Source of the DNA: Ferranicluibacter quercicola | GTDB taxonomy: Bacteria; Pseudomonadota; Alphaproteobacteria; Rhizobiales; Rhizobiaceae | Direction of reading: 5' to 3' | Assembly: GCF_021168455.1 (NCBI RefSeq) | Contig: NZ_JAJOZR010000002.1 | Span: forward strand, 248,001-312,000 | Length of the DNA stretch: 64,000 bases | Shown here: piece after piece, positions 55,506 through 64,000 of the stretch | Position numbering within the stretch: position 1 is the stretch's first letter | Layout of the letters: each line of letters begins with the position of its first letter | Position numbers and translations under genes: made by a program | The notes under the pieces: generated by a model | The model's input: the letters and a program-made list of their open reading frames with translations, nothing else | Databases searched by the model: none | What the model was told of the DNA's origin: nothing

Positions 55506-56753
55506 TTACAGGTCGAGAACGAGACGTTCCGGATCTTCGAGGCTTTCCTTGACGCGGACGAGGAAGGTCACGGCTTCCTTGCCGTCGACGATGCGGTGGT
55601 CGTAGGAGAGGGCGAGATACATCATCGGGCGGATGACGATCTGGCCGCCGACGACGACCGGGCGATCCTGGATCTTGTGCATGCCGAGAATGCCGGACTG
55701 CGGGGCGTTGAGGATCGGCGAGGACATCAGCGAGCCGTAGACGCCGCCATTGGTGATGGTGAAGGTGCCGCCCTGCATGTCGGCCATCGACAGCGAGCCG
55801 TCACGGGCAGCCTTGGCGAGGCGGCCAAGTTCCTTCTCGATCTGGGCGATCGACATCTGGTCGGCATCGCGGATGACGGGGACGACGAGGCCCTTGTCCG
55901 TGCCGACGGCCATGCCGACGTGGCAGAAGTTCTTGTAGACCAGATCCGTGCCGTCGATCTCGGCGTTGACCGCCGGCAGTTCCTTCAGCGCATGCGTCAC
56001 GGCCTTGGTGAAGAAGCCCATGAAGCCCAGCTTCACGCCATGCTTCTTCTCAAAGACGTCCTTGTACTTGGTGCGCAGGTCCATGACCGCCTTCATGTCC
56101 ACCTCGTTATAGGTGGTCAGCATGGCGGCGGTGTTCTGGGCGTCCTTGAGGCGCTTGGCAATGGTCTGGCGCAGGCGCGTCATCTTCACGCGCTCCTCGC
56201 GCGGCGCGTCGGCCGCGTTCGAGGGACCGCGTGCCGGGGCCTTGGCCTGTTCGGCCGGGGCAGCCGGCGCCTGCAGGCCGCGATTGACGGCGGCGATCAC
56301 GTCGCCCTTCAGCACCTGGCCGCGCTTGCCGGAGCCGTCGACGTCCTCTGCCGAGACATTGTTCTCAGCGAGCATCTTGGCGGCAGCCGGTGCGGGCGGC
56401 ATGGACGAGGGGGCAGACGGCGACGCCGCCTGCGCGTCCGCAGCCGGCTTTTCGGCAGCCGGGGCAGGCGCTGCGGCTTCGGCGGGCTTGGCCGCCGGGG
56501 CGGCGCCGGCACCGGCGCCCTCGCCGATCTGGCCGAGGAGCGCGCCGAGACCGACCGTCTCGCCTTCCTTGGCGACGATTTCCGACAGCGTGCCGGAGGC
56601 CGGTGCGGGGACCTCAATGGTGACCTTGTCGGTTTCGAGCTCCAGCAGCGGCTCGTCGGCGTTCACGGTGTCGCCGACCTTCTTGAACCAGGTGCCGATC
56701 GTGGCTTCGCTGACGGATTCACCCAGGGTGGGCACGCGGATTTCGGTTGCCAT
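55506..56753 (-). CDS. sucB: Dihydrolipoyllysine succinyltransferase, E2 of 2-oxoglutarate dehydrogenase
   Basis: Core of the 2-oxoglutarate dehydrogenase complex, which passes the succinyl group to CoA. It has 415 residues. Domain order: lipoyl domain with Lys43 in LELETDKVTIEVPA, an Ala/Pro-rich linker (about 80-115), a small E1/E3-binding domain (PAAAKMLAENNVSAEDVDGS, then GKRGQVLKGDVIAAV), a second linker, and the acyltransferase domain (about 185-415) ending with the catalytic SYDHRIVDGKEAVTF. It follows sucA after about 240 bases. Confidence 0.97.
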   Translation of the reverse strand: MATEIRVPTLGESVSEATIGTWFKKVGDTVNADEPLLELETDKVTIEVPAPASGTLSEIVAKEGETVGLGALLGQIGEGAGAGAAPAAKPAEAAAPAPAAEKPAADAQAASPSAPSSMPPAPAAAKMLAENNVSAEDVDGSGKRGQVLKGDVIAAVNRGLQAPAAPAEQAKAPARGPSNAADAPREERVKMTRLRQTIAKRLKDAQNTAAMLTTYNEVDMKAVMDLRTKYKDVFEKKHGVKLGFMGFFTKAVTHALKELPAVNAEIDGTDLVYKNFCHVGMAVGTDKGLVVPVIRDADQMSIAQIEKELGRLAKAARDGSLSMADMQGGTFTITNGGVYGSLMSSPILNAPQSGILGMHKIQDRPVVVGGQIVIRPMMYLALSYDHRIVDGKEAVTFLVRVKESLEDPERLVLDL

Positions 56754-56837
56754 TGTTAAAACGTCCTGATGTTGCGGGCGCTGCTGCCAAACCGGTCAGT
56801 CGCGCCTGAAAGGGGAAGAAGGGGGGAAGCAGACCGC

Positions 56838-56856
56838 GGCGGAACGGCGTTCCGCC
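56838..56856. repeat. Hairpin in the sucA-sucB gap
   Basis: GGCGGAAC (56838-56845) and GTTCCGCC (56849-56856) form a perfect 8-bp stem with a three-base loop, in the 239-base space between sucA and sucB. It may be an RNA processing or stability element. Confidence 0.5.
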
Positions 56857-56992
56857 CACGGGACCGGCCATGAGACAGGCCGGCATCATCGGGCCGACAG
56901 TCCCGCCACCCCGCCGGACGGGCGAGGCCGGCTGCCGATGCAGCGGTCCGCCCGATCCGTGGTGTGGTGGAAAGCGTGCCCATATCGACGCG

Positions 56993-59989
56993 TCAGCCTC
57001 CGAGCGCGTCTTCGAGGAAGGCGGCAAGCTGAGCCAGATGCTTCGACATCAGGCCCGTTGCCGGCGAGGCTGCGGCCGGGCGGCCGGTGTAGCGCACCCG
57101 CTGGTACTTCGCATCGATATGCGCCAGCACCCATTCCAGATAGGGATCGATGAACGACCAGGATCCCATGTTCTTGGGCTCTTCCTGGCACCAGACCATC
57201 TCCGCATTGCGGAAGCGGCTGAGCTCGTTGATCAGCGCCTTGGCCGGGAACGGATAGAGCTGTTCCAGACGCAGCAGGTAGATGTCGTCGATGCCGCGCT
57301 TTTCGCGCTCTTCCAGGAGGTCGTAATAGACCTTGCCCGAGCAGAGCACGACGCGGCGGATCTTCGCATCCTTCTGGAGCTTGATCGGACCGTCCTTGAT
57401 GACCTCGGCATCGTCCCACAGCAGGCGGTGGAACGAGGTCTCGCCGGCCATTTCCGAGAGGCTGGAAATGGCACGCTTGTGACGCAGCAGCGACTTCGGC
57501 GTCATGATGATCAGCGGCTTGCGGAAGTCGCGCTTCATCTGGCGGCGCAGCACGTGGAAGTAGTTCGCCGGCGTCGTGACGTTGACGACCTGCATGTTGT
57601 CTTCCGCGCACATCTGCAGCCAGCGCTCCAGGCGGGCGGAGGAGTGCTCCGGACCCTGACCCTCGTAGCCGTGCGGCAGCAGGCAGACGAGGCCCGACAT
57701 GCGCAGCCACTTGCGCTCGCCCGACGAGATGAACTGGTCGAAGACGACCTGCGCACCGTTGGCGAAATCGCCGAACTGGGCTTCCCACAGCGTCAGCGCA
57801 TTCGGACGGGCGAGCGAGTAGCCGTATTCGAAGCCGAGCACGGCTTCTTCCGACAGCATCGAGTTGATGACCTCGTAGCGCGCCTGGGTGGGCGAGAGGT
57901 TGGCGAGCGGAATATAGCGCTCTTCCGTCTGCTGATCGTAGAGAACGGTGTGGCGCTGCGAGAAGGTGCCGCGCTCGCAATCCTGTCCCGACAGGCGGAT
58001 CTTCGTGCCTTCGACGGCGAGCGATCCGAAGGCCAGCGCCTCCGCCATCGCCCAGTCGATGCCTTCGCCCGTCTGGATCATGTTGGCGCGGTTGTCCATG
58101 AAGCGCTGGATCGTCTTGTGGACGTTGAAGCCTTCCGGCACTTCCGAGAGCTTGCGGCCGATCTCCTTCAGCGACTTCATCGGCACCGAGGTCTTGCCGC
58201 GGCGCTGTTCGTCCTGATTGTCGGCGGTGCGCAGGCCCGACCAGGCCCCGTCCAGCCAGTCGGCCTTGTTGGGCTTGTAGGACTGGCCGGCCTCGAACTC
58301 CTGTTCGAGACGGGCGCGCCAGTCGGCCTTCATCTTCTCCAGTTCGCCGTCCGTGATCAGGCCTTCGGCGATCAGACGTTCGCCATAGAGCTGCACGACC
58401 GTCTTGTGGCCGCGGATGACCTTGTACATCTTCGGCTGCGTGAAGGAGGGCTCGTCGCCTTCGTTATGGCCGAAGCGGCGGTAGCAGAACATGTCGATCA
58501 CGACCGGCTTGTGGAACTTCATCCGGAATTCGATGGCGATCTTGGCGGCATAGGTCACCGCTTCCGGATCGTCGCCGTTGACGTGGAAGATCGGCGCCTC
58601 GATCATCTTGGCGACGTCGGACGGGTAGGGCGACGAGCGCGAGAAGGCCGGATTGGTGGTGAAACCGATCTGGTTGTTGATGATGAAGTGCAGCGTGCCG
58701 CCGACGCGGTGACCGCGCAGGCCGGACAGGCCGAGGATTTCGGCGGTGACGCCCTGGCCCGCAAAGGCCGCATCGCCGTGCAGCAGCAGCGGCAGGACCT
58801 TGGAGCGCTCCTTGAGCGGGATCACGTCGCCTTCGAAGACCGTCGCCATCTGGTCCTGCTTGGCGCGCGCCTTGCCCATGACCACGGGATTGACGATCTC
58901 GAGATGCGAGGGGTTGGCCGTCAGCGACAGGTGGACCTTGTTGCCGTCGAACTCGCGGTCCGAGGAGGCGCCGAGGTGGTACTTGACGTCGCCGGAGCCT
59001 TCCACGTCGTCGGGTGCCGCAGAGCCGCCCTTGAACTCGTGGAACACGGCGCGATGCGGCTTGCCCATGACGTTGGTGAGAACGTTGAGGCGGCCACGGT
59101 GAGCCATGCCGAGGATGATTTCCTTCATCCCCTCCTGGCCGCCGCGCTTGATGATCTGTTCGAGCGCCGGAATGAGCGATTCGCCGCCGTCGAGGCCGAA
59201 ACGCTTGGTGCCCTTGTACTTCACGTCGATGAACTGTTCGAAGCCTTCGGCCTCGATCAGCTTGGAGAGGATCGCCTTCTTGCCTTCCGGCGTGAACTCG
59301 ACGCCCTTGGCGGGGCCTTCGATGCGCTCCTGGATCCAGCCTTTGATCTCGGGATCGGAGATGTGCATGAACTCGACGCCAAGCGTGGAGCAGTAGGTCC
59401 GCTCCAGGATATCGACGATCTCGCGCATCGTGGCATATTCGAGCCCGAGCACGTTATCGAGGAAGATCTTGCGGTCCATGTCGCCGGCTTCGAAGCCGTA
59501 ATTGGACGGGGACAGTTCGTGATAGTCCTCGACGGGGGCTGCGATCTGCAGCGGGTCGAGCTTGGCATGCAGGTGGCCGCGCATGCGATAGGCGCGAATG
59601 AGCATGATGGCGCGGATGCTGTCGCGGGTTGCCTGATGGATGTCGGCGGGGGTGGCGGCGACACCGGTCGCCTCCGCCTTGGCTTCGGCCTTCGCCTGCA
59701 CCTTCTTCTCGATGACCTTCTCGACCGTGCCCCAGTCGCCGTCGAGCGCCGATGTCAGCTCGTCGCGCGGCGTCAGCGGCCAGTTCGGCTTCTTCCAGGA
59801 GGCGCCCTTGGCGGCCTTCACGACGTCTTGCGGATTGTCGGCCAGCGCCTTGAAGAAGGACTGCCACTCGCCCGAGACGGACGACGGATCCGCTTCGTAG
59901 CGCGCGTGGAGCTGCTCAATGTAGCTCGCATTGGCGCCGTCCAGAAAGGACGTCAGTTGAAATTGCTCGTTGGCCTCTTGCCTTGCCAT
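56993..59989 (-). CDS. sucA: 2-oxoglutarate dehydrogenase E1 component
   Basis: Thiamine-diphosphate enzyme that decarboxylates 2-oxoglutarate, 998 residues. The N-terminal E2-docking region (SFLDGANASYIEQLHARYEA) is followed by the TPP-binding domain, including IILGMAHRGRLNVLTNVMGK, GDAAFAGQG and VNGDDPEAVTYA, and the transketolase-like part with FSQRHTVLYDQQTEERY, LVCLLPHGYEGQGPEHSSAR and the final PLIIMTPKSLLRHKRA. ATG 59989 (MARQEANEQFQLTSF) fits the family; a frame extending to 60112 is not homologous. The Shine-Dalgarno is weak. Confidence 0.97.
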   Translation of the reverse strand: MARQEANEQFQLTSFLDGANASYIEQLHARYEADPSSVSGEWQSFFKALADNPQDVVKAAKGASWKKPNWPLTPRDELTSALDGDWGTVEKVIEKKVQAKAEAKAEATGVAATPADIHQATRDSIRAIMLIRAYRMRGHLHAKLDPLQIAAPVEDYHELSPSNYGFEAGDMDRKIFLDNVLGLEYATMREIVDILERTYCSTLGVEFMHISDPEIKGWIQERIEGPAKGVEFTPEGKKAILSKLIEAEGFEQFIDVKYKGTKRFGLDGGESLIPALEQIIKRGGQEGMKEIILGMAHRGRLNVLTNVMGKPHRAVFHEFKGGSAAPDDVEGSGDVKYHLGASSDREFDGNKVHLSLTANPSHLEIVNPVVMGKARAKQDQMATVFEGDVIPLKERSKVLPLLLHGDAAFAGQGVTAEILGLSGLRGHRVGGTLHFIINNQIGFTTNPAFSRSSPYPSDVAKMIEAPIFHVNGDDPEAVTYAAKIAIEFRMKFHKPVVIDMFCYRRFGHNEGDEPSFTQPKMYKVIRGHKTVVQLYGERLIAEGLITDGELEKMKADWRARLEQEFEAGQSYKPNKADWLDGAWSGLRTADNQDEQRRGKTSVPMKSLKEIGRKLSEVPEGFNVHKTIQRFMDNRANMIQTGEGIDWAMAEALAFGSLAVEGTKIRLSGQDCERGTFSQRHTVLYDQQTEERYIPLANLSPTQARYEVINSMLSEEAVLGFEYGYSLARPNALTLWEAQFGDFANGAQVVFDQFISSGERKWLRMSGLVCLLPHGYEGQGPEHSSARLERWLQMCAEDNMQVVNVTTPANYFHVLRRQMKRDFRKPLIIMTPKSLLRHKRAISSLSEMAGETSFHRLLWDDAEVIKDGPIKLQKDAKIRRVVLCSGKVYYDLLEEREKRGIDDIYLLRLEQLYPFPAKALINELSRFRNAEMVWCQEEPKNMGSWSFIDPYLEWVLAHIDAKYQRVRYTGRPAAASPATGLMSKHLAQLAAFLEDALGG

Positions 59990-60168
59990 GGTTTTATCGC
60001 GGACCTGTCCGTCCGCCTCCTGACTTGTTGGATGCGGCCCCTGTGGATCATGCGACGTGCCGTCCCGGGCCGACTTTGCGACGGCCATCCAATACGGCCG
60101 TATGCGTGTCATTTGTTTGGCAGGACCACAGCGCGAGGCTTTGACTGCCGTCTCGTCTTAGATGGTGC

Positions 60169-60203
60169 AAGGGACGGCCGGCGCCAGTGGCCGGCCGTCC
60201 CTT
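60169..60203. terminator. Hairpin between sucD and sucA
   Basis: A perfect 14-bp stem (60169-60182 with 60190-60203) with a seven-base loop lies 10 bases after the sucD stop. There is only TT after the stem on the minus strand, so it may attenuate or process the transcript rather than end it fully. Confidence 0.6.
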
Positions 60204-60212
60204 ATCGTTGCA

Positions 60213-61115
60213 TCAGCCCTTGAGGACTTCCACCAGCGTCTTGCCGAGGCGCGCCGGGGAGGGCGAAACACGGATGCCGGCCTGTTCCATGGCGGCGATC
60301 TTGTCTTCCGCGCCACCCTTGCCGCCGGAGATCACGGCGCCTGCATGGCCCATAGTGCGGCCGGGCGGTGCGGTGCGGCCGGCGATGAAGCCGACCATCG
60401 GCTTCTTGCGGCCGCGCTTGGCTTCGTCCATCAGGAACTGCGCGGCTTCCTCTTCGGCCGAGCCGCCGATCTCGCCGATCATGATGATCGACTTGGTCTC
60501 GTCGTCGGCCAGGAACATCTCGAGCACGTCGATGAACTCGGTGCCCTTGACCGGGTCGCCGCCGATGCCGACGGCCGTGGTCTGGCCGAGGCCTTCGTTG
60601 GTCGTCTGGAACACGGCTTCATAGGTGAGCGTGCCCGAGCGCGAGAGGACGCCGACGGAGCCCTTCTTGAAGATGTTGCCCGGCATGATGCCGATCTTGC
60701 ACTCGTTCGGCGTCATGACGCCGGGGCAGTTCGGGCCGATCAGGCGGGACTTCGACGCGTCGAGACGCGCCTTGACCTTGACCATGTCGGCAACCGGAAT
60801 GCCTTCGGTGATGCAGACGATCAGCGGAATTTCCGCTTCGATCGCCTCGATGATGGCGGCCGCAGCGCCGGCCGGGGGAACGTAGATGACGGACGCGTCG
60901 GCGCCGGTCTGTTCCTTGCCTTCGGCAACCGTCGCGAAGATCGGCAGCGTCTCGCCCTTGGCGCCTTCCCAGGTCTCGCCGCCCTTCTTCGGGTTGATGC
61001 CGCCGACCATCTGCGTGCCGTGATAGGCAAGTGCCTGTTCGGTGTGGAACGTGCCGGTCTTGCCCGTCAGACCTTGGACGAGGATCTTGGTGTCTTTATT
61101 GATGAGAATGGACAT
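60213..61115 (-). CDS. sucD: Succinate-CoA ligase subunit alpha
   Basis: Forms succinate and ATP (or GTP) from succinyl-CoA with SucC. It has 300 residues. The CoA-binding N-terminus (KDTKILVQGLTGKTGTFHTE) is followed by GINPKKGGETWEG, SRLIGPNCPGVMTPNECKIG and the phosphohistidine loop TMGHAGAVISGGKGGAED. The start follows the stop of the small acidic gene by three bases, and the GAG/GAA codons that end that gene act as its Shine-Dalgarno. Confidence 0.97.
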   Translation of the reverse strand: MSILINKDTKILVQGLTGKTGTFHTEQALAYHGTQMVGGINPKKGGETWEGAKGETLPIFATVAEGKEQTGADASVIYVPPAGAAAAIIEAIEAEIPLIVCITEGIPVADMVKVKARLDASKSRLIGPNCPGVMTPNECKIGIMPGNIFKKGSVGVLSRSGTLTYEAVFQTTNEGLGQTTAVGIGGDPVKGTEFIDVLEMFLADDETKSIIMIGEIGGSAEEEAAQFLMDEAKRGRKKPMVGFIAGRTAPPGRTMGHAGAVISGGKGGAEDKIAAMEQAGIRVSPSPARLGKTLVEVLKG

Positions 61116-61118
61116 GGA

Positions 61119-61496
61119 TCAGTTTTCCTCTTCCTCGAATTCGAGGGAATCAAATTCTTCGAAGGCGCCGTTGGACCAGCGGTAACCCTTGCCGGACGTC
61201 GACTTTTCGTCGTGATGGCTGTCGAGGTTCTTCGACCAGTGGGTCTGGAACCAGTCGAACTGCTTGTCGGCCTTCGAGATGCCCAGCTCGCCCTTCCAGA
61301 CGTACAGCGTGTCGTCCTTCGACTTCAGCTTGAAGAAGGCGACGGCATCGTCGTCATGCGTGAAATGCGCCCAGCGATCGGCCGCCTCGTCGTCGAGGTC
61401 CGGGGTCGTGTCCCAGCAGACGAAGTAGCACAGGTTGATGTCGGTCTCGTTCGGTCCGAAGGACTGGCGATTGACCGTCTTCTTTGCAGCGCTCAT
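61119..61496 (-). CDS. Unknown acidic protein encoded between sucC and sucD
   Basis: 125 residues from ATG 61496, four bases after the sucC stop; an in-frame start at 61508 would overlap sucC. I do not recognise the family. It is soluble, with many aromatic residues (NLCYFVCWDTTPDLDDEAAD, DTLYVWKGELGISKADKQFD, WFQTHWSKNLDSHH) and a strongly acidic tail ending EFDSLEFEEEEN. There are two cysteines near the start and no membrane part. It ends three bases before sucD, so all three genes are likely translated in a coupled way, which hints at a role with succinate-CoA ligase or its regulation. That role is inference only. Confidence 0.85.
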   Translation of the reverse strand: MSAAKKTVNRQSFGPNETDINLCYFVCWDTTPDLDDEAADRWAHFTHDDDAVAFFKLKSKDDTLYVWKGELGISKADKQFDWFQTHWSKNLDSHHDEKSTSGKGYRWSNGAFEEFDSLEFEEEEN

Positions 61497-61500
61497 CGGA

Positions 61501-62697
<1,197 letters not shown>

Positions 62698-62728
62698 GGG
62701 GAAACTTCCTGTCTGATGTCGGGAAAGA

Positions 62729-63691
62729 TTACTTCAGGCTCGGAGCGATGCCGACGCAAGCTTCGCAGAGGCCGGCAACGGCAGCCACGGACTTGTCGAA
62801 GGCTTCCTGTTCGGCCTTGGTAAACTCGACTTCGATGATGCGCTCGATGCCACCGGCACCGATGATGGTGGGAACGCCGACATACATGTCGTTGACGCCG
62901 TACTGGCCCGAGAGATAGGCCGCGCAGGGCAGGACGCGCTTCTTGTCCTTGAGGTAGGATTCGGCCATCTCGATGGCCGAGGCGGCCGGTGCGTAATAGG
63001 CCGAGCCGGTCTTGAGCAGGCCGACGATCTCCGCGCCGCCGTCACGGGTGCGCTGGATGATCTCTTCGAGACGCTCCTTGGTGACCCAGCCCATCTTCAC
63101 GAGGTCCGTCAGCGGGATGCCGCCGACCGTGGAGTAGCGGGCGAGCGGAACCATCGTATCGCCGTGGCCGCCGAGAACGAAGGCGGTGACGTCCTGAACG
63201 GAGACGTTGAATTCCTGGGAGAGGAACAGGCGGAAGCGCGAGCTATCCAGCACGCCGGCCATGCCGACGACCATGTTCCGGGGCAGGCCCGAGAACTTCT
63301 GCAGCGCCCAGACCATGGCGTCGAGCGGGTTGGTGATGCAGATGACGAAGGCGTTGGGGGCGTATTTCTTGATGCCGGCGCCGACCTGTTCCATGACCTT
63401 GAGGTTGATGCCGAGCAGGTCGTCGCGGCTCATGCCGGGCTTGCGGGCAACGCCGGCGGTGACGATGCAGACGTCCGCGCCCTCGATCGCTGCATAGTCG
63501 CTGGCGCCGGTCAGGTTGGCATTGAAGCCTTCCACCGGCGAGGACTGCGCGATGTCGAGGCCCTTGCCCTGGGGCACGCCGTCGGCGATGTCGAAGAGAA
63601 CGATGTCGCCCAGTTCCTTGAGGCCGGCCAAATGTGCCAGCGTGCCGCCAATCATTCCGGAACCGATAAGTGCGATCTTGTTGCGCGCCAT
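62729..63691 (-). CDS. mdh: Malate dehydrogenase
   Basis: NAD-dependent oxidation of malate to oxaloacetate, 320 residues, of the lactate-dehydrogenase-like type usual in Alphaproteobacteria. The NAD-binding loop is IALIGSGMIGGTLAHLAGLK. The substrate arginine region is TAGVARKPGMSRDDLLGINL, and the catalytic His is in VLGGHGDTMVPLARYSTVGG. AAGGAAG precedes ATG 63691; the longer open frame is not homologous. It is the first gene of the TCA cluster, with a promoter and a palindromic site upstream. Confidence 0.97.
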   Translation of the reverse strand: MARNKIALIGSGMIGGTLAHLAGLKELGDIVLFDIADGVPQGKGLDIAQSSPVEGFNANLTGASDYAAIEGADVCIVTAGVARKPGMSRDDLLGINLKVMEQVGAGIKKYAPNAFVICITNPLDAMVWALQKFSGLPRNMVVGMAGVLDSSRFRLFLSQEFNVSVQDVTAFVLGGHGDTMVPLARYSTVGGIPLTDLVKMGWVTKERLEEIIQRTRDGGAEIVGLLKTGSAYYAPAASAIEMAESYLKDKKRVLPCAAYLSGQYGVNDMYVGVPTIIGAGGIERIIEVEFTKAEQEAFDKSVAAVAGLCEACVGIAPSLK

Positions 63692-63808
63692 GAAAGTGCT
63701 TCCTTTGAGATCAAATCTGGCAAGGTCTGCAGCGACACGTCTCCGCTTTTCCGGGCGGCACCCAACCTCACGGGCGAAAGCACTAGTCGTCTCCTCAAAA
63801 AATATCAA

Positions 63809-63836
63809 CCGATACTTTTGGAGTGAGTTTTTTCAA
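63809..63836 (-). promoter_or_regulatory. Candidate promoter of mdh
   Basis: On the minus strand TTGAAA (63836-63831) and TATCGG (63814-63809) are 16 bases apart. The start would be near 63802, giving a leader of about 110 bases. Confidence 0.4.
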
Positions 63837-63856
63837 TCGTTTAGATCAATATTTTC

Positions 63857-63870
63857 TTACGTAAACGTAA
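63857..63870. promoter_or_regulatory. Perfect palindrome upstream of mdh
   Basis: TTACGT-AA-ACGTAA, an exact 14-base dyad with the CG step typical of LacI-family sites, just upstream of the candidate mdh promoter and 10 bases after the zapE stop. Confidence 0.5.
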
Positions 63871-63879
63871 AAAATCCGG

Positions 63880-64000
63880 TCACGAATTCTTCGCATTTGC
63901 AGCATGCGCGCCGGCATATTCGCTGCTTTGCAGTTCGATGAGCCGGGAAACCGTGCGGTCGAACTCGAAGCCTTCCGTGCCGCGTTTCACGGTCAAAAGG
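63880..64000 (-). CDS. zapE: Cell division protein ZapE (3' end only)
   Basis: The last 40 codons of a gene that continues beyond the window. The reading frame gives TVKRGTEGFEFDRTVSRLIE with LQSSEYAGAHAANAKNS and a TGA at 63882-63880. The pattern GFEFDRTVSRLIELQS matches the C-terminus of the AFG1/ZapE P-loop ATPases, and zapE is the usual neighbour of mdh in Rhizobiaceae. ZapE modulates the division ring. The ATPase motifs lie outside the window, so the call rests on a short piece and on gene order. Confidence 0.7.
   Translation of the reverse strand, partial: LLTVKRGTEGFEFDRTVSRLIELQSSEYAGAHAANAKNS

Overview
This 64 kb window is a stretch of core chromosome from an alphaproteobacterium, most likely a member of the Rhizobiaceae (Hyphomicrobiales). 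The evidence is high G+C content, the order mdh-sucC-sucD-sucA-sucB-lpdA, the order thioredoxin/LON/Trm112/UbiH/TesB/glnK/amtB/ftsK/lolA/xthA, a small DUF4345-like gene before atpHAGDC, a SAM-II riboswitch on metA, an RpoE2/EcfG-type promoter in front of an rpoH paralogue, and CtrA-type boxes. Genus cannot be fixed from the sequence alone. I see no insertion sequence, prophage, CRISPR array or defence island.

Layout. 1-9 kb: 3' end of rplS, a secreted SnoaL-like protein, a polar amino-acid ABC binding protein and permease without their ATPase, a CASTOR/POLLUX-type channel, leuC, a TraB/GumN protein and xerC. 9-18 kb: an acyltransferase, priA, a DUF4345-like membrane protein and the F1 ATP synthase operon atpHAGDC. 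18-25 kb: a GDP-mannose enzyme, a saccharopine-dehydrogenase-like gene divergent from its likely Lrp regulator, ppa, a GNAT acetyltransferase, an RpoH-type sigma factor and an M48 lipoprotein protease. 25-30 kb: thiBPQ under a TPP riboswitch, divergent from thiamine pyrophosphokinase.

30-42 kb: an ABC-F ATPase, metA under a SAM-II riboswitch, galM, tRNA-Gly(GCC), a PrdX-like deacylase, a thioredoxin-TPR protein, a LON-domain protein, Trm112, a UbiH-type hydroxylase, tesB and glnK-amtB behind a sigma-54 promoter. 42-49 kb: a small membrane protein, ftsK with a CtrA box, lolA, xthA, a stand-alone cyclic-nucleotide-binding-fold protein, an orphan OmpR-type response regulator and an L,D-transpeptidase-fold protein. 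49-53 kb: a MerR-XRE-cupin regulator divergent from gabT-gabD. 53-64 kb, all on the minus strand: the TCA cluster mdh-sucC-[small unknown gene]-sucD-sucA-sucB-MAPEG-LysE-lpdA, with the 3' end of zapE upstream of mdh.

Functionally the window joins energy metabolism (TCA cluster, ATP synthase, pyrophosphatase), nitrogen handling (glnK-amtB, GABA catabolism), cofactor and methionine supply under RNA control, and stress or cell-cycle inputs (EcfG-type and CtrA-type sites). The observations most worth following up are the unknown acidic gene wedged between sucC and sucD, the three-domain MerR-XRE-cupin regulator, the heptad repeat between atpD and atpC, and the promoter and operator sites. None of these amounts to a clearly new system on sequence evidence alone.
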